Both the position numbers and the translations under genes were made by a program. A model generated the notes under the pieces. It was not told where the DNA came from, searched no databases, and saw only the letters and a list, made by a program, of their open reading frames with translations. DNA of 64,000 nt from Novosphingobium huizhouense (GTDB lineage: Bacteria; Pseudomonadota; Alphaproteobacteria; Sphingomonadales; Sphingomonadaceae). This document shows positions 57,139-64,000 of the stretch, one piece after another (positions within the stretch are counted from its first letter, which is position 1; each line of letters opens with the position of its first letter). Where the stretch lies: positions 496,001 to 560,000 of the forward strand of contig NZ_JAILXZ010000002.1 of assembly GCF_020179475.1 (NCBI RefSeq), in the 5' to 3' direction.

Positions 57139-58365
57139 GTGGCCCACCCACTCTGGTCCGCGTGGCCGAGGGTCGTCGCGGCGGCGATCCTGCTCGCCGT
57201 GGCCGGCGCGCTCGGCGGCATGGTCGCGCTCGGGTGGGCGGCTGCCGGCGGCGCGCTTGCCGCGCTTTGCCTGCGCCCGCGAAACCACGCGGCCGACGCC
57301 ATGCAGACCGCTGCGTCGCTCTGCGATCGGTCCCTCTCCGATACGTCCCTCCTCGCTCCGCCCCTCTCTGCTCCGCCTCCGCCGGTCTCGCTCGCGTTTC
57401 TCGCCGACCCGTTCGCCATCCCGCCTCCCGTGCTCGCGGACATGCAGGCGGTGCGCCCCTTCGTCGACACGCTGTGCGGGCAGATCGAAGGAATCCAGCA
57501 GGACGTCGAACACGGGGTCGTGCAGGTGGTCGACAAGGTCCGCGCGATCGACCGCGCCTCGCAGGATCAGCGCGACCGGATCCGCGCCTCGGTCAGCGGC
57601 GCGGACACCATTCGCCGCGCCGCCCAGGTGCCGAGCGCGATCGTCGCCCGCCTCGCCGCGATGCTTGCCGACCGCGACCGCCAGATCCAGACCAACTTCG
57701 CCGGGCTGGAAGCGCTCGCCGACGAATTCCAGAGCCTGCGCTCGGCGGTCGACGTGATCACCACCATCGCCGACAAGGCGTTCTTTCTCTCGGTCAATGC
57801 CGCCGTCGAAGCCCAGCACCGGGGCGCCGCCGGCAGCGCCTTCGGGCTGATCGCGGCGGAGATGCGCTCGCTCGCGCGGCAGACGGCCGAGGGCGCGCGC
57901 GATGTCGGCCAGACGATCAACGCCTTTGCCGAGCGCATGCATCTCCAGATCGCGGCGGCGATGCCCGACCACAGCACCGGCCCCGCGCGCCTCGACGGGA
58001 TCGTCGAGGAACTGCGCGCGGCCCAGGAGAGCATCGTCGACAGCGGCGCCGCGCTCGACCGCATGATCCAGACCCTCGACGGCGGGCACCAGCAGATCGT
58101 CGCGACGCTGTCGGACATCCTCGGCAACCTGCAGTTCCAGGACGTGATGCGGCAGCGGCTGGAACAGGTCTTCCATGCCCTGCGCGAGCTCGAGGACGTG
58201 GTTTCGCGCGCGAGCAGCGGAGCGCCGGCCGAGCGCTCGCTGCTCGACGTGGTGCAGGACCAGCGCAGCAGCTACGTGATGGACAGCCAGCGCAGCGTCC
58301 ACAGCGCGGTGCTCGACGAGGCGCGCCCCGACGCGAGCGAGGGCGTCAGGATCGAGCTGTTCTGA
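57139..58365 (+). CDS. MCP-like protein with CheZ-type motif 2
   Basis: 408 aa. The N-terminal 50 residues contain a membrane hairpin (about 11-46), so this copy is membrane-anchored. A Pro-rich linker and a helical region with a degenerate MCP tip follow (KAFFLSVNAAVEAQHRGAAG, 213-232). NLQFQDVMRQRLEQVFHALR at 330-349 has Asp335 and Gln339 in the CheZ-type D-x3-Q spacing. It ends SEGVRIELF, after YVMDSQRSVH, as in the first paralogue. GTG start at 57139. It probably works on CheY3. Confidence 0.7.
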   Translation: MAHPLWSAWPRVVAAAILLAVAGALGGMVALGWAAAGGALAALCLRPRNHAADAMQTAASLCDRSLSDTSLLAPPLSAPPPPVSLAFLADPFAIPPPVLADMQAVRPFVDTLCGQIEGIQQDVEHGVVQVVDKVRAIDRASQDQRDRIRASVSGADTIRRAAQVPSAIVARLAAMLADRDRQIQTNFAGLEALADEFQSLRSAVDVITTIADKAFFLSVNAAVEAQHRGAAGSAFGLIAAEMRSLARQTAEGARDVGQTINAFAERMHLQIAAAMPDHSTGPARLDGIVEELRAAQESIVDSGAALDRMIQTLDGGHQQIVATLSDILGNLQFQDVMRQRLEQVFHALRELEDVVSRASSGAPAERSLLDVVQDQRSSYVMDSQRSVHSAVLDEARPDASEGVRIELF

Positions 58366-58382
58366 TCGAGCCGTTCGGGGCG

Positions 58383-59015
58383 TCAGGAGTGCGCGGCGGC
58401 GAGTCCCTTGGCGAAGATCCGCGCGGCGTGGGCGCTCTGCCGGGCGATCTCCGCTTCGTCGGGCGGGGCGCCGATGCCGATGGTGGCGCGAAGATGGATA
58501 TCGGCCCGGACCGCGCCCAAGAACTGCTCGGCGGCCAGCCGCGGATCGTCGCAGACGATGTCGCCGCGGGCGACGAACTTCTCGATGCCCTTGGCCAGCT
58601 CGCGGTAGCCGGCCTCGGGCCCGGTGGCCATGAACTGCCGGGAGATCTCGGGGAAGCGGCCGCCATCGGCCTGGATCATCTGGAAGACCTTGAGCGCATC
58701 GATCTGCAGCAGCGACGACAGGAACCCGCGCGCGAACGCCGCAAGATAGCTCTCGAAGTCGTTGGCCTCGATGCCGATCACCCGCAAGGGCGCGATCACG
58801 CGCTCGCACTTGTGCGCGAGCATCGCGGCGAACAGCGCCTCCTTCGACGGAAAGTACTTGTACAGCGTCGCCTTCGAGCCGCCGAGGCGCGCTGCGATGG
58901 TGGCCATCGACGCGGCGCCGTAGCCCTCGGACTGGAACACCTGCGAGGCGACGTCGATGATGTGTTCGCGGCGCTCGTCGGGTGACGTGCGCCCCAATCT
59001 GCAGTTAGTGACCAT
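58383..59015 (-). CDS. TetR/AcrR-family regulator of the efflux operon
   Basis: 210 aa. The DNA-binding domain is clear (about 12-58): ERREHIIDVASQVFQSEGYG, then IAARLGGSKATLYKYFPSKE. The C-terminal domain (AFARGFLSSLLQIDALKVFQ) is of the AcrR/AefR-like kind. It is divergent from the outer-membrane factor gene across an 84-bp gap with two repeated motifs (59004-59084). It is the likely repressor of the efflux operon. Confidence 0.9.
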   Translation of the reverse strand: MVTNCRLGRTSPDERREHIIDVASQVFQSEGYGAASMATIAARLGGSKATLYKYFPSKEALFAAMLAHKCERVIAPLRVIGIEANDFESYLAAFARGFLSSLLQIDALKVFQMIQADGGRFPEISRQFMATGPEAGYRELAKGIEKFVARGDIVCDDPRLAAEQFLGAVRADIHLRATIGIGAPPDEAEIARQSAHAARIFAKGLAAAHS

Positions 59016-59084
59016 AGTGTACAGATAGCGCTTGACAGCGGAAGTGCAAGACGGCAGTGGCGGGTTAGTGACCGATCTGTACAG
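59004..59084. promoter_or_regulatory. Direct repeats in the TetR/efflux divergent promoter
   Basis: GTTAGTGACCATAGTGTACA (59004-59023) and GTTAGTGACCGATCTGTACA (59064-59083) are direct repeats 60 bp apart. Each ends near a TGTACA core; CTGTACAG (59077-59084) is a perfect palindrome. A -35-like TTGACA lies between at 59034-59039. They are likely TetR binding sites. Confidence 0.5.
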
Positions 59085-59099
59085 TTGTGACGAGTCTCC

Positions 59100-60542
59100 A
59101 TGTCCGATCCGAACCCAGCCCCTTCGAAACCCCTCCCTGCCGCTCTTGCGCTCGCCGCGCTGCTGGCCTCGCTCGGCGGTTGCGCGAGCGTGCCCCAGCT
59201 CGGGCCCAGGCCGGCCCCGCTTGCCGCCGAGGCCGTGACGCGCGGACTCGACGCCGGTGCCGCCGCGGACGCCTCGTTCCCGCGCGCGGACTGGTGGACC
59301 GACTTCGCCGATCCGCAGCTGGCGTCGCTGGTCGAGGAAGCGCTGCGCGGTTCGCCCTCGCTCGCCATCGCGGATGCGCGGATGCGGCGGGCCGCGGGAT
59401 ACGCGCAGGCCGCCGGTGCGGCGCTGCTGCCGACGGCGGCTGCTTCGGCGGACGCGGGCTTTGCCAAGCAGAGCTACAACAACGGCATTCCCGCCCAGTT
59501 CGTGCCGCAAGGGTGGCAGCAGACTGGCCGTCTCAGCCTCGATCTGTCGTACGAAATCGACTTCTTCGGCAAGAACCGCGCCGCGCTGCGGGCGGCGCGC
59601 GAAGATGCGCTGGCGGCGACGATCGAGGCGCAGGCCGCCCGTCTCGCCCTCGCCACCTCGGTCGCCTCGGCGTGGTCCGACCTCGGGCGCGCGGCCGCGC
59701 AGCGCGATCTCGCGGGCGAGGCGCTGAAGCTTCGCCAGGACACCGCCGAACTGGTGCGCCAGCGGGTCGCCAACGGCCTCGACACGCGCGCCGAGATGCG
59801 CCAGGCCGAGGCTTCGACCGCGAGCGCCCGGGCGGACCTCGCCGCCGCGGAAGAGTCGCTCCAGCTCACCCGCAACGCGCTCGCCGCGCTGCTCGGCCAA
59901 GGTCCCGAGCGCGGCGCCGCGATCACGCCGCCGACGGCGGTTCCGCGCGCGGTGGCCCTGCCCGCCAACCTGCCGCTCGAACTCGTCGCGCGCCGGTCGG
60001 ACATTGCCGTCGCCAAGGCCCGCGTCGCCGCCGCTGGCGCCAGGATCGACGTGGCGCGCGCGGCTTTCTATCCCAACGTGAACCTGCTCGCCTTCATCGG
60101 GGTCCAGTCGCTCGGCCTCGGCAACCTGACCGCGGCGGGATCGGACATCGGCCAGGCCGGTGCATCGCTGAGCCTGCCGATCTTCCAGGGCGGACGCCTG
60201 TCGGGCAACTACCGCGTGGCGCGCGCCGACTATGACGAAGCCGTGGCGCAGTACGACGACACGCTGATCCGCGCCGTGCGCGAAGTGGCGGACGCCAGCG
60301 CCTCGCAGCGCGCGATCAGCGCGCAACTCGCCGCCGCGCGCGAGGCGGTGGCCGCTGCCGCCGACGCGCATGCCCTGGCGCGCAGGCGCTACGAAGGCGG
60401 GCTTGCGACCTATCTCTCGGTCCTCACCGCCGAAGACGCGCTGCTGGCCAGCCGCCGGCAACTCGTCGCGATCGAGGCGCGCGCCTTTTCCATCAACGTC
60501 GAGCTGATCCGCGCGCTTGGCGGCGGCTTCACTCCTGCCTGA
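59100..60542 (+). CDS. Outer-membrane efflux lipoprotein (NodT/OprM family)
   Basis: 480 aa. A lipoprotein signal has lipobox L-G-G-C with Cys28. WWTDFADPQLASLVEEALRG and LSLDLSYEIDFFGKNRAALR are typical of NodT/OprM-type channel proteins, which trimerise through the outer membrane and periplasm. The second repeat includes RRSDIAVAKARVAAAGARID. It starts the operon with the HlyD-type and MFS genes, giving a complete tripartite pump. Confidence 0.94.
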   Translation: MSDPNPAPSKPLPAALALAALLASLGGCASVPQLGPRPAPLAAEAVTRGLDAGAAADASFPRADWWTDFADPQLASLVEEALRGSPSLAIADARMRRAAGYAQAAGAALLPTAAASADAGFAKQSYNNGIPAQFVPQGWQQTGRLSLDLSYEIDFFGKNRAALRAAREDALAATIEAQAARLALATSVASAWSDLGRAAAQRDLAGEALKLRQDTAELVRQRVANGLDTRAEMRQAEASTASARADLAAAEESLQLTRNALAALLGQGPERGAAITPPTAVPRAVALPANLPLELVARRSDIAVAKARVAAAGARIDVARAAFYPNVNLLAFIGVQSLGLGNLTAAGSDIGQAGASLSLPIFQGGRLSGNYRVARADYDEAVAQYDDTLIRAVREVADASASQRAISAQLAAAREAVAAAADAHALARRRYEGGLATYLSVLTAEDALLASRRQLVAIEARAFSINVELIRALGGGFTPA

Positions 60543-60564
60543 ACCATGTCCTGCCGAGGTCTTT

Positions 60565-61716
60565 ATGGCTGATATCGAATCCCAAACGCTCCACAGCGAG
60601 GCGGAAACCCTTCGCGACGAAGCCGCGACGAGCCGCCGCAAGCGCGCGTTCATCGTCTTCGGCGCCGTCCTTGCGCTGCTGGCGGCGCTGTTCCTCGGCT
60701 ACCGCTGGCTGACCGGCGGGCGCTATGTCGAGACCGACAATGCCTACGTCGGGGCGGAGACGGCGCAAGTCACGCCCCAGGTCGGCGGAACGGTGAAGGC
60801 CGTCGCCGTGTCCGACACCCAGAGCGTGCGCAAGGGCGACATCCTCGTCGTGATCGACGACAGCGACGCCCGCATCGCGCTGGCGCAGGCCGAAGCGGAC
60901 TATGCGCAGGCGCTGCGCCGCGTGCGCCAGACCTTCGCGACGGCGCGCGCGCTGGGCAACCAGGTCAGCGAGCGTTCGGCCGACATCCAGAAGATGCAGG
61001 CGCAAGTCTCGATCGCTGCGGCCGACCTCGAGCGGGCGAGGATCGACCTCACGCGCCGGGAGTCGCTGGCCAAGGACGGCGCGGTCTCGGGCGAGGAGCT
61101 GAGCAGCGCCCGCAACGCCTTCGCCTCGGCGAACGGCGCGCTTGCCGCCGCCCGCGCAGGCCTTGCCCAGGCGCAAGCGGCGCGCGGGTCGGCCCAGGGA
61201 CAGGAAGGCGCCAACGCCGCGCTGATCGAAGGCACGACCGAAGCGACCAACCCCGAGGTCCTGGCGGCGAAGGCGCGGCTCGACAAGGCGCGGCTCGACC
61301 TTGCGCGCACCGTGGTCCGCGCCCCGGTCGACGGGGTGGTGACGAGCCGCGCGGTCCAGGTCGGGCAGCGCGTCGCCGCCGGTGCGACGCTGATGACCAT
61401 CGTGCCCGTCGGCCAGGCCTACGTCGATGCGAACTTCAAGGAAGGACAGCTGCGCACCGTCCGTCCCGGGCAGACCGCCGAACTCGTCTCGGACCTCTAC
61501 GGCGACGACGTGGTGTTCACCGGCCGGGTGGTCGGCCTGTCGGGCGGCACCGGATCTTCGCTGGCGGTGATCCCGGCGCAGAACGCCACCGGAAACTGGA
61601 TCAAGGTGGTGCAGCGCGTGCCCGTGCGCATCGCGCTCGATCCGCAGCAGCTCAAGGCCCATCCGCTGCGCGTGGGGCTTTCGATGACCGCGACGATCGA
61701 CACGAAGGGCCGGTGA
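60565..61716 (+). CDS. HlyD/EmrA-family membrane fusion protein
   Basis: 383 aa. One N-terminal membrane helix (about 29-47; FIVFGAVLALLAALFLGYRW). The lipoyl half-motifs flank a coiled coil: VETDNAYVGAETAQVTPQVG and VRAPVDGVVTSRAVQVGQ. The beta-barrel part includes AYVDANFKEGQLRTVRPGQT, an EmrA-type motif. It links the MFS transporter with the outer-membrane channel. Start ATG 60565. Its stop overlaps the transporter start as TGATG. Confidence 0.94.
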   Translation: MADIESQTLHSEAETLRDEAATSRRKRAFIVFGAVLALLAALFLGYRWLTGGRYVETDNAYVGAETAQVTPQVGGTVKAVAVSDTQSVRKGDILVVIDDSDARIALAQAEADYAQALRRVRQTFATARALGNQVSERSADIQKMQAQVSIAAADLERARIDLTRRESLAKDGAVSGEELSSARNAFASANGALAAARAGLAQAQAARGSAQGQEGANAALIEGTTEATNPEVLAAKARLDKARLDLARTVVRAPVDGVVTSRAVQVGQRVAAGATLMTIVPVGQAYVDANFKEGQLRTVRPGQTAELVSDLYGDDVVFTGRVVGLSGGTGSSLAVIPAQNATGNWIKVVQRVPVRIALDPQQLKAHPLRVGLSMTATIDTKGR

Positions 61717-63227
61717 TGAACCTCGCGACGGGCGCGCAACCCCTGAAAGGCGCACGGCTCGCGCTCGGCGGCTTCGCCCTCGCGTTCGCCAACTTCATGG
61801 TGGTGCTCGACATCACCATCGCCAACGTCTCGGTGCCGCACATCTCGGGCAGCCTGGCCGTCGCGCCGACGCAGGGGACATGGGCGATCACGTCCTACTC
61901 GGTGGCCGAGGCGATCTGCGTGCCGCTCTCCGGCTGGCTCGCCGCGCGCTTCGGCGCGGTGCGGGTGTTCATGCTGTCGGTCCTCGGGTTCGGGCTGTTC
62001 TCGCTGCTCTGCGGCCTGTCGCGAAGCCTCGAGGCGCTGATCCTGTTCCGGGTTTTCCAGGGCTTCAGCGGCGCGCCGATCATGCCGATGTCGCAGACGC
62101 TGATGCTGCGGATCTTTCCGCCCGAGCGGGCGCCGATGGCGCTGGGCCTGTGGAGCATGACGACCGTCGTCGCGCCGATCGCGGGACCGATCCTGGGCGG
62201 CACGATCTCGGACAGCTGGTCGTGGCACTGGATCTTCTTCATCAACCTGCCGGTCGTTGCGGTCTGCGCAGGTCTCTCGTGGCAACTCCTGCGCCGCTAC
62301 GAGACGCCGGCCGAGCGCAAGCCGGTCGACTATGTCGGGCTTGTCCTGCTGGTGATCTGGGTCGGCGCGTTGCAGATCATGCTCGACAAGGGACGCGAGG
62401 TCGACTGGTTCGCGAGCAGCTTCATCGTCGCGCTCGCGATCATTGCCGCGGTCGTCTTCGTCGCGTTCCTGATCTGGGAGCTGACCGAAAAGAACCCGAT
62501 CATCGACTTGTCGGTGTTTCGCCAGCGCGGGTTCACGGTGGGCGTCGTGGCGCAGAGCACGACCTACGCGGGGTTCTTTTCCTCGGTCGTGCTGATCCCG
62601 CTCTTCCTGCAGACCAACCTCGGCTATACCGCGACCTGGTCGGGCTATGCCACGGCGTTCATCGGCGTTCTGGCGGTGCTGATGTCGCCGGTCGCGGCGG
62701 GCCTCAGCAACCGGGTGGACACGCGCCTGCTGGTGAGTTGCGGGGTTCTCTGGCTGGGCCTCGTCTCGCTGCTGCGCACCGGGTGGGTGACCCAGATCGA
62801 CTTCTTCACGCTGGCCCTGCCGCAGTTCCTCCAAGGGTTCGGGATGCCGTTCTTCTTCATCGGCACCACCCTGCTCGCGCTCGGTTCGGTGCGGCCCGAG
62901 CAGACCGCCTCGGCAGCCGGCATCCAGAACTTCCTGCGCACGCTGTCCGGCGCGTTCGCGACCTCGATCGTGCAGACCGTGTGGGAGACGCAGACGCGGA
63001 TCGAGCGCGCCGAGCTGGTCAACGTGATCCATCCCGACCGGGTGCTTTCGGCCCTTCCCGGCCAAGCGGGCCGCCTCGCGCTCGACCGGCTGGTCGAGGT
63101 CGAGGCGGTGACGCTCGCCACCGACCGCATCTTCCTCGGCAGCGCGGGCATCTTCCTGTTCGCGGCGATGCTGATCTGGCTGGCGCCGAAACCGCAGGGC
63201 AAGGCGGACATGTCGGCCGCGCACTGA
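61716..63227 (+). CDS. DHA2-family MFS multidrug transporter (EmrB-like)
   Basis: 503 aa, fourteen membrane helices. FANFMVVLDITIANVSVPHI (motif D1-like of DHA2 transporters) and SYSVAEAICVPLSGWLAARF with GAVRVF are family motifs; PIAGPILGGTISDSWSWHWI is motif C. It exports hydrophobic compounds with proton exchange. The trio is preceded by the divergent TetR. It is convergent with the enoyl-CoA hydratase-like gene after an 18-bp gap. GTG 61713 is an alternative start. Confidence 0.94.
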   Translation: MNLATGAQPLKGARLALGGFALAFANFMVVLDITIANVSVPHISGSLAVAPTQGTWAITSYSVAEAICVPLSGWLAARFGAVRVFMLSVLGFGLFSLLCGLSRSLEALILFRVFQGFSGAPIMPMSQTLMLRIFPPERAPMALGLWSMTTVVAPIAGPILGGTISDSWSWHWIFFINLPVVAVCAGLSWQLLRRYETPAERKPVDYVGLVLLVIWVGALQIMLDKGREVDWFASSFIVALAIIAAVVFVAFLIWELTEKNPIIDLSVFRQRGFTVGVVAQSTTYAGFFSSVVLIPLFLQTNLGYTATWSGYATAFIGVLAVLMSPVAAGLSNRVDTRLLVSCGVLWLGLVSLLRTGWVTQIDFFTLALPQFLQGFGMPFFFIGTTLLALGSVRPEQTASAAGIQNFLRTLSGAFATSIVQTVWETQTRIERAELVNVIHPDRVLSALPGQAGRLALDRLVEVEAVTLATDRIFLGSAGIFLFAAMLIWLAPKPQGKADMSAAH

Positions 63228-63245
63228 ACGCCGCGGCAGGGACGG

Positions 63246-63989
63246 TCAGCCCTTGCGCGCGGTGAAGGCGGCGACGCGCTCGGCAAAGTCCGGGCCGTGC
63301 CCCTCGTTCTCGAGCACTTCCCATTGCAGGCCGGCATCGAGCGGGAGCCCGTCGGTGGCGGCCAGCAGCCGCTTGTTGGCGCGATGGGAGAAGCCGGACT
63401 GCGCCGCGATGCGTGCCGCGAGCGAGGCGATCTCGGCATCGAAGGATGCGAGCGGGACGACGTATTCGGCAAGGCCGATGCGCTCGGCCTGCGCGGCGTC
63501 GATCATGTCGGCGGTAAACATCAGCCGCTTGGCGGTCGCCACGCCGACACGACGCGGCAGACGCTGGCTCATTCCCCATATCGGGGTGAGCGCCCACTTG
63601 GCATGGGTGTCGCCAAAGCGCGCGGTGTCCGCCGCGACGATGAAATCGCAGGCCAGCGCCACTTCGAGCGCGCCGGTGTAGCAGTGGCCGTGCACCGCGG
63701 CGATCACCGGCTGCGGCAAGCGTTCGAGCATGCGCAAGGTTTCGCTGTGCCACCCGCGCGAGGGCACGGCTTCCCCCGCCGCGATGTCGCCGAGGTCGTG
63801 CCCCGCCGAGAAGCACTTGCCCGCACCGCGCAGGACCACGCACCGCACGCCGTCGTCGTCGCGAAGCGCTTCGACGTGGCCGCGCAAGGCGCGAAAAACC
63901 TCGACCGTCAAGGCGTTGAGCTTGTCCGGCCGATTGAGGGTGAGCAGCGTCCAGCCGTCGTGGTCCTGCCGCAAGACGAGATCTTCCAT
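63246..63989 (-). CDS. Enoyl-CoA hydratase/isomerase family protein
   Basis: 247 aa crotonase fold. LLTLNRPDKLNALTVEVFRA, CVVLRGAGKCFSAGHDLGDI (first oxyanion loop) and VHGHCYTGALEVALACDFIV (second) are readable; FGDTHAKWALTPIWGMSQRL lies where active-site acids usually sit. RRVGVATAKRLMFTADMIDA is the conserved trimerisation helix region. It acts on an enoyl-CoA thioester, but it is not next to other catabolic genes. Complete in the window, start ATG 63989. Confidence 0.9.
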   Translation of the reverse strand: MEDLVLRQDHDGWTLLTLNRPDKLNALTVEVFRALRGHVEALRDDDGVRCVVLRGAGKCFSAGHDLGDIAAGEAVPSRGWHSETLRMLERLPQPVIAAVHGHCYTGALEVALACDFIVAADTARFGDTHAKWALTPIWGMSQRLPRRVGVATAKRLMFTADMIDAAQAERIGLAEYVVPLASFDAEIASLAARIAAQSGFSHRANKRLLAATDGLPLDAGLQWEVLENEGHGPDFAERVAAFTARKG

Positions 63990-64000
63990 GGTTGTCTCTC

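Noticed and set aside
1..64000. CRISPR arrays, prophage or integrative element
   Set aside because: No regular short direct-repeat array, integrase, att-like duplication at the tRNA-Arg or phage structural gene was seen.

Overview
The window is a very G+C-rich chromosomal segment that most likely comes from a Sphingomonadales alphaproteobacterium (Novosphingobium or a close relative). Pointers are the TorF-type porin, the large TonB-dependent receptor beside a degradation cluster, the many CoA-type catabolic enzymes, compact intergenic regions with SD-led ATG/GTG starts, and dispersed repeat elements. The genus is inferred, not demonstrated. No integrase, intact transposase, CRISPR array or phage gene was seen.

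Layout. 0-9.9 kb: 3'-truncated rimP, a small membrane protein plus a PspC protein behind a sigma-54-like promoter, a DUF3772 MscS channel, a META lipoprotein, an aquaporin, an L,D-transpeptidase with an envelope protein, an AraC-type regulator, a queuosine-precursor transporter and tRNA-Arg(UCU). 10-15.6 kb: an Ala/Pro-rich membrane-anchored protein, TetR, cytochrome P450, rubredoxin, CaiB/BaiF CoA-transferase and a small secreted protein. 15.6-26.3 kb: a two-component system, a beta-carbonic anhydrase/SulP operon, a TorF porin, a PaaI thioesterase, a CPA2 K+/H+ antiporter and a 30-repeat RTX protein.

26.5-44.4 kb is a catabolic island: two GSTs, a Baeyer-Villiger-type monooxygenase, a TonB receptor, two TetR regulators, two acyl-CoA dehydrogenases, an MpaB-type oxygenase, an acyl-CoA ligase, two phytanoyl-CoA dioxygenase-like enzymes, VOC and SnoaL proteins, an enoyl-CoA hydratase and an SDR. 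Four copies of a palindrome TTATCA-N4-TGATAA (one with a single mismatch) lie in front of the receptor/TetR pair, both acyl-CoA dehydrogenases and the dioxygenase/VOC divergent promoter. This suggests one regulon for uptake, activation and beta-oxidation of a hydrophobic, probably cyclic or isoprenoid, substrate. The substrate cannot be read from sequence.

44.5-58.4 kb is a complete chemosensory cluster without flagellar or pilus genes: a soluble MCP with two signalling tips, a triple-CheW protein, CheB, a HEAT-repeat protein, CheR, CheY, CheA, a STAS-like protein, a second CheY, an MCP-like protein, a divergent CarH/LitR-type B12 regulator, a third CheY and a second MCP-like protein. Both MCP-like proteins carry a CheZ-like FQDxxxQ motif and end in IELF, and no separate cheZ is present, so they may act as CheY-P phosphatases. 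58.4-64 kb: TetR divergent from a three-gene EmrAB/OMF drug-efflux operon, then an enoyl-CoA hydratase family gene.
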